This document shows, one piece after another, positions 10,231 to 24,100 of a DNA stretch of 64,000 nucleotides. The notes below the pieces were generated by a model. It made no database searches and was not told where the DNA came from. It saw only the letters and a program-made list of their open reading frames with translations. The stretch's first letter is position 1, and every line of letters starts with the position of its first letter. Made by a program: the position numbers and the translations under genes. Source of the stretch: Atrichornis clamosus (taxonomy: Eukaryota > Chordata > Aves > Passeriformes > Menuridae); contig WBMZ01005376.1 of NCBI GenBank assembly GCA_013400975.1, positions 1 to 64,000 of the forward strand, in the 5' to 3' direction.

Positions 10231-13200
10231 TCTCATTTCCCCAGTGGGAAATTTTCTTAAATTTTAGGCCACTGTTATGTTTAGCCAAAGCCAGGTTGAC
10301 AGTTGTTATTTTCCTTTCACATTTTCACATTTCACATATGCTTATCTTGTTTCCTTAATTTTGGGTAAGAATTTGCTAAATTTCCTGAACGTTTTTTTTT
10401 CCCTTTAAACTTCTGCTATGTGGGAGCATACTAGCGAATGCTTTGAATTTACTGAAGTTTCTTGTGCCTTGGGACCACTTGTCTGGAGGCAGAAATAATC
10501 TGCTGTAACAGCCCTATACCGTGGGGGTTTTTTTGCACAGGTTGAGCCTGGTGAACAGCCTGGTGACTGGATTCCCGACTCCAGCCCACCTCCACTCATT
10601 CCCCACTCAGCGTTTCTTCAATGTGGGCAGCAGGGGTCGAGGATGGAGATTTTGCAACACTCTTGCTCTTTGAGACAAGCCGCGTTGCTAAGAAAAATGC
10701 TACAGGCTTGTCTATGGTATCAAATTACAATGCACAGCTATTGAGATGGGAAATATCTTCACTTAAACTTCACAGGATATTGAAACCACTCTTAGCAAAG
10801 AGGCAGGTTAGAAGCAAAAATCAATATTGGACAATGCTGAAATGCCTTTGTTCAGCTGCTGTTTTAAGTGGCTTGTACAGACCTTTTAAATCATATTGCC
10901 AACAAATGGAGGAAATACAGCTTTTAAAAAGTCAGAGAATTATTAATAGTGTGCCTGACCTCCAGCTCTGCACAGTCTACAAAAAAAGCATCATTTGTCA
11001 TATGCTGCTGCCTTATGCCTAGTTCTGCAGCCCCTGTTGGGAAGCAGTTGCGCATAGGAGAAGTGAATTCAGAGAGTGAGGGTCAAAGCTTAAGATCCGT
11101 GATGGACTGTGGGAGGGAAGGAGAGCAGGAACAGCTCGTGATCAACCCCTGAACAAAAAGGGAGGGGTGCAGGAACCACACACCTCATCCATCATTCACA
11201 CACTAATGGTATTTCTTGTCCTGCTGTGTGAGAGGAGAATATGGACTGTGCTGAGGTTAAACTTGCAGCTTTCCAGCAAGGATAGAGAAGTATGGAGAGA
11301 CGCAAATGTCAGATGTCTTCATGAGAAAATGAATGTTGCAGCCACCATCCTGGCATCTGAGGAGTGACTGGGGGCCCAGCGCCTCCAATTGGGCTCCAGA
11401 GCAGGCTGGGCTGTTGCATAGCATTTGTAGCACAAAGAAGCAGCCCGAACCTTTATTAACTTTAACCACTGCCTGAGTAACCTAAAGTGGCAATCCATCT
11501 CTCTTACTGCTGTTATTAAGTCAGTTTTGGACAATGCCTTATCATCTGCAGAAAAAAGAAGAGGAGATATAATGCAGACAACAAGTTTCTAGGTAAAATT
11601 AGTCTGTCTGAGAAGGGGAGAAAAATGCCACACACTGGGCTGAACAAATCTTTGCATCGATTTCTGGAACCAGAGTCCTTCTAGGAGCACTGCAAATGCA
11701 TGTCTTTGTTTAGTGCTTGGATTCAAAGAGCTGTCAGTCTTTCTCTATCCAGATAACTCCCATTTGTGTTCACGTCTGGGGTGCTTCAGGGTCATACATT
11801 ATTTCTGCCTGTGCTATTCTTGCTTTTCACTTTGATGCCAGCTCCACAGTTCTTCACCAGCCTCACTCAGCCATGCATGCAAACAACCACTCCAACACCA
11901 CTGCCGTGGTGGCAGTGGGCAGTGTCCAGTTGACACCTGGCACTGCTGCAGCTCCAAGAGTGCACACGTGAGCCTTGAAAATGGAATACATGTCTGTTCT
12001 TAAAGACAGTCTTAAATAACCATTTAAAAATCCATGGAGATCTCATTTTTACATTATTATTTGAGAGCCCAGATCTTGTCTGTTTGTGGCCATGCTGGTA
12101 TGAGTGCTCTGTGGCCCAACAAAGAACTAGTTCCTCCTCTTTGGCTGTCCTACCTATTATCTGGTCCTGGGACCATTGCATAGGCATAAAAAATTCTTTT
12201 ATACTTTCCCTTCAATTCAGATGGGATTAAGCCTAGCTTTCAGCTGGTTAGCTGAGGTAGCCTGAGATAAAATTTGAGGCCAGTAACAAGTTACTGCTCC
12301 TGCACAGAGCAAGATGAAAGGAAAGAAGTTGTGACTTGAAGAGATAAACAGCTCCTGGGAATGCTCTACAGCACAGCGGTAATAGCTCAAGACTATGGTT
12401 TAAAATCACAGTCTTAACTACAGAAAACAGAACAGGGGTTAGCAGCACTTTGTTTTCCAAGGGTGAAGGCTAGAATGCAGGCCATGGAGGATTGACATGG
12501 AAAGTTGTACACTCTTTAAGAATCTTTCTCTGAAACTGCCCCACATCCCATTAAGAGTGCTAGGACGCATAACAGTAAGTTTATATAAATAACTACAGTA
12601 ATTTACTTACAGGATGAACCAATGCATTGCAAGTAAGGGGGTCTGTATCCAAACACCACAGGAGATGAATTTGTCACAAAAATCCCCTCTTTCTTTACCT
12701 TGAGTTGAAACCTCTCTCATGGGAACCCCAAGTTAATTGCTATGTTCACACATGGTGTTTACTGTCATTTATATAAGACAATGTTTGGTTTAGTTCCTAT
12801 TTTAAATAAGGTATTTTATCATATAGGTAGCTGTCCATTTTACTATTTTACCTTGGTGAACAGAAGTGGGAAAAAATAAGAAAAATATTTCTCATTATTT
12901 TTTTTGTCAGCTGAGGTATGTGGAACTAAAAAGAAGGAAATGGAAGGGAGGTGAAGGTCTTGTCAGCAAGCAGGTAGGAATATGGATTTCATAATGCTAA
13001 TAGCTACTGTCAATAATTATTGGGGAAATAGATTTCACAATTCATATTGAATTGATTGTAGTCAGCTTGATTGATGCTGTTGTAATACAGGAGGCTAATC
13101 AAGACTGTGAATAAAAAAAAAAATCAAAGGCAGGCCCTTACAGATTAGTAAGCCGATTTATCAGCAATAATAAAAGGTTCTGATTTTTAAAGCAATGACT

Positions 13201-14763
13201 CATTTTCATAAAGTATGTCTTCTAGTTACATTCAGTGTGTTCTAAGGTTCCTGTTCCTTGCCTATTTTAATGGAAGGGACAGTCAGATGCTGGGAGTTTC
13301 TTATGCTGCACTATATAAGACCAATTATGTTTCTAGTGACTTTTAAAAATTTAATTGCTTTGGACAGACCTTAAATTCTCTCTCACATCATTCTGTTGTC
13401 TGTCGGAATAAAAGTTGATTTTGCTATAATTTGAGGACACTTTACATTCTTCAAGTTTCTGTAAGGGCACAAATCACCTCAAAACCCTAGGCCACAGCCT
13501 GTGGCCTAAGGCATTGTCTTCATGAACTGCTGAACAAATCCAGCCATTTTCCATTGTACCAAAGGGGCAATTTCTTCTCCATTTTTTCTCTTTCACTGCC
13601 CTCTACCTCTCGCAGCCTTGTAGTCCCTCTCTGCCTTGTAAAGCAGCCCCCTGATAAACCAATGGTAGGCCCAGCAGAATACTATTTGATGATTATTAGC
13701 ATAATTTTTATCACTTATTTCCATTTTCATATGTCCCATTTGCTTTACTTTACAATATATTTCCCTTTCTCACCTTATTTCAGAACTAGTTACAGACTCC
13801 TGACCACCTTGGGGAGAAACTAAGATGCTCCTGGGCATTTGCTCCTCAGGGCATACCTGTGTGTGTGGGGACAGACAGACCCTGGCCTGAGCCGTGCAAG
13901 TTTTTGAGCTGACTGGACACAGGCAGCTCTGCTCCCAGGCAGCACAGCGCTGCCGTGGCGTGGCACAGTGCCTGAGCAATAAGCTGTGCCTCTCAGCATG
14001 TTACACAGCCATGTGGTTTGTGGAGTGGAAGTGCCTCCTGCATGGCTCATCTCTGTCTGGGCAAAGGTAGCTTGAGCTGAATGCGACTGCCTTTGTGTCC
14101 TTGTGTCCTTAATCATCATGGCAATTGTCCTCACTGCTCTGCCAGCTCTGCCTGTGTCCTCACCCCTCTCCTTGTTCAGCATCTCCTTTCCTGTTCATTT
14201 TATCTCTCTTGTATTACTCACAGTCTCTTTGCTGTCATGAGTGGCATGCAAATGCTGGGTTTATTGTTCAAGATAATGCCTTTCTGCTATCTCAATGAAA
14301 TATGTGTATTCCATTCGCTTTATTAGCTAATTAAACTAATCTCTAGAAAACCTTCAGAATGTCTTCTGTTCTTCCGCAGTGAAGCTAATTTATCTTTATA
14401 GTGTTGGCAGTAGGAAAATGGTCTATATGCCCTGCAGAAAAGTTTGAGATTCATATGTTTTTATCCAAAGTGTTTCAAAATAATAATCTAAAAGTCAGAT
14501 TTGGATATTCAGGAAACTTTGGCTGAACGATCTGCAGCAAAGGAAACATACGGGAAGAATGGGCATAGTCTAGTCTTATCTCTCAAGCTGACAGATAAAT
14601 AATTTGCCAAAACAGAGATTGCTTAGAAGTTAAGAAATACTTTTTTCTGTTCAGAAACACATCCCGATGACTATTTGTTTCCTTTGAGCAGATCACTAGG
14701 TGGCACTGAGTGTGACAGGCTGCTTTCAAAATTCATTAAAAGTACTGGTAGAGAAGAAGCCAT
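10231..14763. other. Intergenic DNA without a recognised gene
   Basis: No exon or RNA gene was recognised. The longest open frame (10621-11022, 133 codons) has no family resemblance, no membrane or signal segment worth naming, and no good initiation context or neighbouring splice signals. It is regarded as chance. The stretch contains a near-perfect 21-base palindrome at 13488-13508. Confidence 0.55.
13488..13508. repeat. 21-base palindrome (10-base arms, 1-base centre)
   Basis: TAGGCCACAG, a single C, then CTGTGGCCTA: the two arms are perfectly complementary. No larger repeat or element is recognised around it. It could be a dimeric protein-binding site or chance. Confidence 0.8.
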
Positions 14764-15145
14764 TTCACAGAATCGTGGTAGAGGCTGGTGGACACCTTTG
14801 CAGCTCATCTGGTCCAGCCCCTGCTCAAGCAGATTCAGCAAGAGCAGATTGCCCATAGCTCATCCAGTTGACTTTTGAGTATTTCCACTAAAGTAGACTC
14901 CATAGCCTCTCTGGGGACCATTTTCCAGTGTTTGACCACTTGTGCAGTACAAAAAAGGCCTTTCTGATCCTTACCAGAATTTTCTGTATTTCAGTTTTTG
15001 CCCATTGCCTCTTGCCTTGCCAGTGCACACCACCAAGAAGATTCTGGCTTCATCTTCTTTATCTTGAGCCCCACCTCATGTTTTTATACACAGGGATAAG
15101 ATCTTCCTGAGCCTTCTGTTCTCCAGGCTGAGCAGCTGACTGTGA
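14764..15145 (-). mobile_element. CR1 LINE 3' fragment, diverged
   Basis: On the plus strand the copy begins at the CR1 3' terminus (CACAGAATCGTGG, diverged from the usual AGAATCATAGAAT) and runs leftward through the element. Hallmarks are CATCTGGTCCAGCCCCTGC, CAGTGTTTGACCAC, the region before GGCCTTTCTGATCC, and TTCTGTTCTCCAGGCTGAGC near the right end. It is 5' truncated, as most CR1 copies are, and carries many substitutions. No coding capacity remains. Confidence 0.8.
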
Positions 15146-18100
15146 TAAAACCAGAGCACCAAACTTTAAGGTTACCACATATGAAGGAGCGTAGACCTTC
15201 CAGCAGTTACAACTGGTAGCACCTTCTGGCTGGGTTTAGAGATCTCTGCCTCTGGACAGATGAAAAGGGAAACACTGCTTCAAGACAGATGTCTCCTAAA
15301 GAAAAAAGGTACTTATCCTTAACTCAATCAAGTGCTACAAGATGTTCTACTTTAGCAGGAGTTTCAGATTTTTGCCTCCTCCCAACAAAACCAGAATATT
15401 TAGCTTAGTTTATGTCAGTTTGAAATTAAAGTACATGAAATGAGAAGCTGAAGCCTTTTGCAGAAGAATATGAAAATGAAATGGTATTATTTTGTGAATT
15501 TCTCCCTGTCTGTAGTTCATATGAAACCACTGAACTGCACTCTTTGACAGTTTTACTTCTCATCACAACACTATTAAGGATCTCCATCTTCATTCTACAT
15601 CTATCTGATGCATTTTGATCTCCACATTTTCGTGTGGGTTTGAGTCATGAACACCAGAAATAAAATGCAGACACTGGGCATTTTACCATTTTTTTCAGCT
15701 GAAGATAGCAACTGCTGAATTAACAGAGTCAGATATCTGAGGAATGTATCAGTTCATGCTTCCCATCAGCAAAGGCATTTCATTATTTTGCCACTTGTTT
15801 AACTCATAAATGATGTCATCCACTTTCTTACTTACTTTTTACAGTGCTGGAGGTGACATTAAAATCTCTCTTACCTCTGAAATTTTAAGTGTCATGGCTT
15901 TTATTTTTCTTTCTTTCTTTTTGCCAGAGGAGACGTTCAGACCCGTCAATGTGCATTTTCTTGATCTAAAATTTAAAGAAATCAGTAAATAATAATAAAA
16001 CGTATCCTCCAACTGGATTGTTAGCATGAGTTAAAAATGCAAACGTCTTGTAATTAACTGCAGCATGTGAAGAGGTTTCTTCTCTGGCCCTGAATCAATG
16101 GGAGCTTTGCAGACAGCTGTGACCCACAGGCTGCAAAATTCTCCGAAAGGAAGAAGTGCCTTTTCCATAGCTGTGAAAACAGATAAAGTACAAATGAAAT
16201 TTGAGGTTGCAATTGCAATTGATCTTACTGATATGGAGACCCAACTTGTGCTTGCTAAATAGGACAGCAGTTCCACTGCAGCGTGAGTGCTTTGTGTTCC
16301 CAGCCCCTCCAGCAAAGCCCCGAGGGATGCACTGTGCTAAGCAGCCCTCTGAACACCAGGATGGAGCAAGTGCTGCTTCCAGCAGATTCATGTCCCATCA
16401 TTAATTGAAGCTTTTCCAAAGATGTGGTTGCTGTTTCTGCTTCTTTGTATTGTCTGGTGTCTAATAAGGTGTGAGCTGTCACTCTGCTGTGCTCTCAGCA
16501 GGAGAACTGAAAAGGTCCCTGTCTCCTATTCAGTTGGTAATGTTCACTGAATGTAGCAATATAGCATATATTCCCGCCCACTAAAATTAGATTGGGACTG
16601 GTTCATAGGATCAAAATTTATGAAAGGAAAGCTGCTAAGAGAAATGTACATTTGAACATATATGTACAGGGTAAGTGCAGAAGCCTCATTTCCCTGTGCA
16701 GAAGGGGCCTCCTGAAAGTCACTGTCCATCACTAGAACAAACCAGGTTAGGATTTTTTTTAATGGTTTCATGCTTTGGCTATATTCACAGTTCTAACAAT
16801 TCTGGGTTTCCAAAATATTTTAGTAACAATTCTTGGTTATGAATGTGGTTGTAATATCTAAGAACTAAGTTTTTAATGTGCATTTTCCATTCTGATAAGA
16901 TACTTGATTTGTTAATAAAACTTGTACAGAGATGAAGCTCTATTTTCCTATAGTTACCCATGAAAATTATATCAGACCAAGCAGGAAGAAAGGACAGATT
17001 AAACAAGGTCTAAAACAAAGACACTTTGAAGACCAAGTTTCTTACAATAGACCCTCCTGGGAAATTTGTAGGCGCATTAATTAATGCCTTTTGTCTCTAC
17101 GTTCTTTTGTAGTCTTGTTGTATACAGCCTTGCACAAAGATACAGAGAGGATGCCTGTATTATCCTGTACAGAACCAGGAAAGCAGGGCACACTATTAAC
17201 TGCAATTCAACAGAAAATGATACACTGGCCTTTGACAAGCAAAGGACAAAAGGAAGGTTATGATCTGGCATTTTCAAGCAGCACCAGTAAAACAAAACCT
17301 TAACAACAGCACTCTATCAACCCAAGCCCGTTGTCATTACAGAGTGAAGACCTTTGCTCTGCATTGTTTAACCACAGGTAGACACACACAAAAATACAGG
17401 ATGTTCTTGCCCAGGACTATCAATACTTACTGGAGACCAGAAATTGATGGTACAGGGCTACTGGATTTAGCAGATGGATTTACAGCCTGACTGGCACTGG
17501 TAATTTAGCAAGCTGGAGTAAGTACTAAGTGAATAGTTTGCAAAGGCTTTTGTATCCCTGGAAGTTTTGAAATCAAGATGGATGGTTTTCCTAAAATAAT
17601 AGCAATAACAACTATAATAATTATTATAATCATAATAGATGGCCTGTGTGCTCTATAATACAGGAGATCAGAGACCTAATTACAGTCTCTTGTGACCTTA
17701 GATGCAGTAATTGATTTTAATTACTCTTCTTTGAAGCCTTAGCATGCTTTACTGGCCGGTATCAGAGCCATGGGGTCATCTGATGCAGGTCATGTACCAT
17801 AACCACTTTGCTTCAGTCCCCAACACATATTGTTTCCTTCCCTTTGTATCCCTGCCTCACAGAGCAAGGCTGTGGAAGGAGCAGCCTGAGCATCTTAGCT
17901 CCTGTGCACCAGCCAAATGACCTAGTGGGCACAAGGAGTGGAGCAAGGCCTTCCCTCTGCAGGGAGAAGTACAACATACATCCCCTTGCTTTCCAGAGGA
18001 AAAGGGGAGGAGAGAATATTTCCCAAGAAGCTGCCTCTGGACAACAGTGTCCCTAGGTTAACTTGGAGCCAGGACTCTGATGCATCACACTTACTTGGAC

Positions 18101-21100
18101 TGATGGCTAATGAGGGAAATTAGCCCTACATGAATAAAATATCTGTCAGGCGAAACAGAGACGTGTACATTCCCTCTGAAACGTCCGTGTGTGCCAGGAA
18201 AGGCAATCTGCTGGTACTGAGCACGCACAGAGGGGCCTTACAAAAGGCCAATTCTTTGCATGAGCAGAGCAGGAGGGATGCCATGTCCCATAAAACAAAT
18301 TGCTACTGTTCAAACCCCTGAGAACAGGCAGAAGCAGAGGTTGCTATTGAGTGCTCCGACTATCTTGCACTCTTGCAGGTTAAATGATTGTTATAGAAAA
18401 GGCTGCCTCAGTATTTCTGGAATGCAGCACCATGGAACATCAATTTGGTAGGAACAGGTAAATGCACCTTATTTACTTATATCAGGAAGACTCTGTATTG
18501 TTCGGTTTTGTTTTCTTCATGTGGGTGATCAGATTTTCACAAGGTCAAGTGGCATTTGACTCCAACATTCAATCCATTAGGAAGGGACAGGAGGGAATTA
18601 GCCTAATGTCAACTCAGAAAAAAATGCTTTTGATACAGACATCTTTGTCTACAGAAACAGGACTTCTGTACTTCCTCTGCTGCAGTTTCATATTAGTTAT
18701 TTCTTAACTCCTTGGGAAATGCAGAACTTGAACTGACAGATGTCTCTCATTTTATTAAGCATAGCTATTATATAACAGTACTTACTTATTGCTTCTTAAT
18801 TCACTTCAGTGATCAGCAATTTCTGCACCTCTTGAAGCAATGCAATAGAAATGAGACCCACAGGCAGCAGAGAACTCCTTCCAACATCCTTCATTCTTCT
18901 GCATAAGCATCAGCTTGTAAATGGCAGATAAAAACTGGGCGTTTTCTCCCTGCACCTAGTGTGAAATGCAGAAAGGACAAACAGAAGCTCCTTGGATTAA
19001 TCTCTTACTTGACAAAGAGATGATCCAATTTTAAACCTAGAGTTCAAACTTATGCTGATTCTTCCAAGCAAGTTCAGACAGGCAGAGGCTTCTGCTGAGC
19101 ATCTCACAGCTTTTTATATGAGAGTTGTCCTGCTATAGCCCCTTTCTTCCATGCTGCAAGTGCATCTACACCTAACCTGACACCCACAGCACAGCCCACC
19201 CTACCTGATTCAGGTAACACTGATTTCTCCGCACAGGATCATGAACAGACATCAAAAGTGGCCTCTGAGATGCCTTTCTCTGAGCAGTAGGCTGATTCCT
19301 ACCCTTGTGCATGAGTATATTTGATTAATTTCCTTGGAGAAATGAAAAGTTGAAAGATACTCAGTAGAGTAGCCTGAGAGACAAATTAGGAGCTGGAGAT
19401 GGAAATTAGTGTAAAGGAATTCTCAGTGGAGTGCTAGTGAGTCACGAGCTGCAGATGTCTCTGAGATGAGGAACAGTCCTGCCAGGCAATTACCAGGAGC
19501 CTCAGCACTTAAGCCGTATGATATTAGATAAAAGACTTAAGGGAACTGTTTTCCACAGGCAGGAGGGAGAAACATAATCAAATTCTTTATTTGCTCTCAA
19601 GTGCATCTAATGCTATACAATATCTATATGTCCAGGGAATTAGTTTTGCTCATTTATGATACCATACTGGCCACTTACATGGCAAAGCCCTTAACAACCC
19701 TGCTACACTGTTTGTGAGATGCAAATAGGCAGAGAACCACAGACAGCCATAAGATAAACACTTCCAAAAGCAAAACAAAACCACAAACTTTTACTAAAAG
19801 AAAATACCTATGTGATGGAAGGAGGTGACAGTGGTGAATAGGGAGTTAGGTGTTAAAAGCATCTCCTATTAAATTGTTTATTCTATGTCTAACTCATACT
19901 GGATTGTTAGAGTTTGGTTTTTTTACTGTCCCTAGTTAATCATAGTCCAGACCGAGCACAATCACTGTAGCAGAATTGACCAAAGAAACATGCCAATAAA
20001 GTGTGAATGGACATGGAAAATTAAATCTCACAGCTAGATTCATTACCCTTGCCTTTGTACAAAGTAAGGAAGAAGTCAGGGACATAAGGAACTACAGTCT
20101 TGCACTTTGAACATTGAGAATTCAGCAAAATAGTGTTCTTGAAGTGCTACAAAAGGAAATCACCTAATTACGTATTAAGAAAGTAGTGATCCTGGCAATG
20201 TGAGGGACAAAAAAAAAAAGAAAAAAAGGATGAAAAAGCATGAAGTAACATGTAAGAAAGAATACCCCTGTGAACAGGGTAATTTTCATAACTTTTTAGT
20301 TTTCCTTACAGCTTATACTAAGTTATAGAATGCAGTTCATAATTAACGTGATGCACATATGTGCTCACACATTTCTGAAGGCTGTTCTTTAGCCTTTACA
20401 AATCACTTCTTGCATTAGTAATAAAGCAAACATCTTAGATTGTCCACTATACTTCCTCAAAAATGTAGGATGAATCCCTTCAATACTTTTGCTGATGTTA
20501 AGATCAGCCCATTTTCAGTGATATTCTCAGTTGTCTCACAACAGTGCTGTTAGGGAGGGTTTCCTGTCTGTCCTGTCATCCAAGCCAGAAAAACTACTTT
20601 TACCAACTACTTTCATCAACACATGCAGGCAGTACCCTATGTTTGAATTGTATGCACAGATATCACACAAGAATTTATGGTCCTTAGCTTAAGGTTTTAC
20701 TTTGGATGTTTTCTCCTCTGAGACATGTTTCACTTCAGGAACCCAATGTGTTTCTTCTGTCCCTCCACCAATGCTACTGTGAGAGAAAACAGCTCAATAT
20801 TTGAAGCATCCTTTGTCATAATTCATGATTGCAGTGGCCACTAAATATTTGCACTGTTGTACAATGTCTTATCCTGCAGTTAATTCCCAATTTCTTCTGA
20901 TAAGTCACTGTAGAACATTTCAGAACCAAAGTTCTGTCCAAAGTTGTGTCTGTGTTGCTTCCTTCATCTGCCACTTTGATCTCTTTCCTTCTTCATTTTA
21001 CCTCTGATTGACAGATCAGGTAGAGGTATTCCAGCGTGGATGCCTAAGTTATATAGGGTATATGACATATTAATGGAGTGGTGGAACTCAGAACACACCA

Positions 21101-24100
21101 AAAACATTAATATGGCTCTCAGCCCAGACCTGCTTTCCCTTTGTCTCAAATTCTACTAAAATAGAGGAGCAGAAACTGTACTTCAATAAAAATGACTTAT
21201 TGTAGTGCTTCAGAAGGTCCTGTCCTGTATCACCATCGCTAACATCTCATTTCTTGAGCATTTAATACTCACTGAGGCTTGTGAATTTTCTCTCCTCCCT
21301 AGTGTGAACATTAGTTCTGGGACACCACAGTTTTCACACCATCCAATTGTTCTTAAAAAAAAACCCCCCAAATATTTATCTACTGCTCTTGTACTTTCTT
21401 TGCATTTTTTTCATTTTGATATGTTTTAGTTGCCACAACCAAAGGAGACAGTTCAGGCTGAGTGATGTTGATGCCATATTAATAACTATCACCCAAACAT
21501 ATTTCTTTTGGAAAGTTTTTGAGTAATTTTATTTAACAACGAGGTTTTAACATTTTACTTGATGTTGTATATTTTGGAAAATTGATTAAAGCTGTAATTA
21601 ATAATCTGTAAAAATATTCATTAAATTACAAGTGAAAAAAAATGCAGAAAATACCCACCCCTTTTTGTCTATATTCTGTCCTCATTTGTATTTGAGTCAG
21701 TCAGTAATCACTTTCTACCTTTTACCAATAAAGAGTATTTACTTAAAAAAGGTGCTGCTATACATTAAGGAGGAAAAAGATGAAAATGCTCAAATGCTAG
21801 ACTGACGGGTGTTACATGAAAGACAAAAGACATAACAAATTGCTTTCCAGATGCAGTAATCTTATCTATTACATAGATATTGCTCCCTCTAATGGAATAT
21901 TATTATTAAAGTTACAGGTAGGGCCTGCCTAATAAAACCCATTTGTGAATATGGTTCACACCACTTTCTGGAGCATTTCTGGTCACACTTGGAAAAGAAG
22001 TTACCAGGAGTTACATGGGGAATGAGACGATGAATACTATAGCAGGGGAAAAGAGCTTTGATAGAGCAGGACTGATTGAGCAACGGTTGAGAGAACAGAA
22101 ATTATAGATGTGGCATGAACAAGAGAGACAACTACAAACAGCACCCATGAGTAATGGGAGCATAATGAAGAGGACAGAAAAGACATGAATACCCACAGAA
22201 GGGGTTACACAGGAGAAAAGCTAAGTTTCAGAGAGAATCAAGAGATAAAAGGTGAAAGAGAGAAAGGAGTGCCACATGCCCAGTCCCAATGTTTTGTAGT
22301 TTCAGGGTACAGTATTGCAATGATGCACCTACTTTATTTTTTGTCCTGGGATTTTCTTGGTCTTCAGGAAAGAACATTAACTGGGTGGATTTGGTTTTGC
22401 TTGTTCCTCTAAATCTGTTTTTGCTGGGAAAGATCTTAATGCATCATTGGATCTCACCTCTGATTCATCCTTTCCAACCTGACCTTAGAGGAACCAGGGG
22501 CTAAGACCCAGCTCGGGAGCTATAATTCTGGCCTGAAACTAACAACAATTACTATTTGCTTCCCACAAAACTGGAAAAATAGAACCTCAACTTTCTTCCA
22601 TATTGCCTTGGCTGCCTTCCTGCCAACAGGGTATGTCTTCTCCAGGTTTTGTTGCGGGAACTGACAAGGCAAAGCTCGCAGTTGGGAACATATTGGCTTC
22701 CATGCTCACATTCCATTACTTAAGAAAAGGGTTAAGAAATGAAACTAGTATTGTAATTCACAGAGAAAGTGTGTTCCAAAGTCCTCTGAAGTCAGTGGAC
22801 TGAATCCCACCAACGTCACCAAGTACTGGCTTAAGGCCTTAGTAAATACAGTATTTATAAAGGAATCATTGTGTGTTGGTGCAAAAAAAAAGATGTCTCA
22901 ATAATTCAGAAACCACAACTGAAGAAGGAGTAGAGGCAAAGATTGAGGCAATGATTGCTAGAGGTGAAGGCTGAAAAAATATGGATGTTAGACCAAAGTA
23001 GGTGTGGAAAGGAAGTTGAAAGATATGAAAGTTAGACTGAAGTTGGTCCGGTATCACTTACTGCTAGAAGAAGGCAAGTGTGGTGGTGTACTCTGTTGTG
23101 CTTCTTATTCCTTGAAACACTATTGCCTTTGCAAATTTCTTTATCCTTAGCTGATATAGACTACTTTTCCTGACTGCAGCTGCACTATACACACTGCTAA
23201 ATTAACACCTTAGTTCACACAATCTGCCCAAGAAGAGTTCTCCCAGTCTTTTCAGTTCTTCACATGTGTGGACACATCCAAACACAGTGGCACCACAGCC
23301 CTTGTGTAGAGAAGAAGCCCATGGAGAGAGGAGATGGGAGTACTGTGAGTGATGGGATGTAACATCTCCCAAATCTGAGAGCTCTTAGTTTCAGACTGAT
23401 AAGGATGTCTCCATACTTTGTGAAAGTGTCTTGGTACATTGCGTCTTCCCATGAGGAACTAGATATTGCTGCCTCTAGCACCTTATATGAAGCTTAGGAG
23501 AGCTAGGACAGGTGTTCAGGATTTGGCCTAAACCAGCACAGCATATGAATATATTTTCTACTTTAATTAACCTGCATTAAATGGGTTTGCATGACAGCTT
23601 TTCGAGCTAGCTCACCTTCTGTAAATCACATCTGGGATCTTCCTGTGGCTTGGTCTCCTCTCAGTGAGATCCACCACACGGCATCCACTGACATTGATGG
23701 CTATGCTTTGAATAGTTTAGGGACTAGGATCTTAACTGCTGTCCACGTCCACGAGTTACAGCAGAAACACTTCCTCTTTGCCTGCTTCTCTGCACTTACG
23801 CGGTTGATGTAAGATAGGCAGTGCAGGGTTCATCCTCTCACAAGCTAACGTGGCTCCTTAGGCACTGAGTCCATAGGAACAGACCCGCCTTTGTAGGCAT
23901 GCGGGCTGCTGGATTGCACCCGAGGCACAAGAGCAGCTACCAGGTGGTCTCTGTATGGCTTCTCTCATTCCCCTTGTGATGCCAAGTGCTTGGTAGAGAG
24001 GGTGCCCCAGTGCTTGTGGCTCTGACTCCAGCGCTGCAGAAGAGCAGCCCTACAGAACAGGAGGGACAGTACGAGATCCAGCAGCACTGCACTAACATTG

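Noticed and set aside
10621..11022. 133-codon ORF
   Set aside because: No recognisable family or motif, and no transcript-like context; treated as chance in a desert of this size.
21920..22090. Possible old CR1 fragment (plus strand)
   Set aside because: Only scattered resemblance to the CR1 region just before the 3' UTR; too weak to separate from chance by eye.
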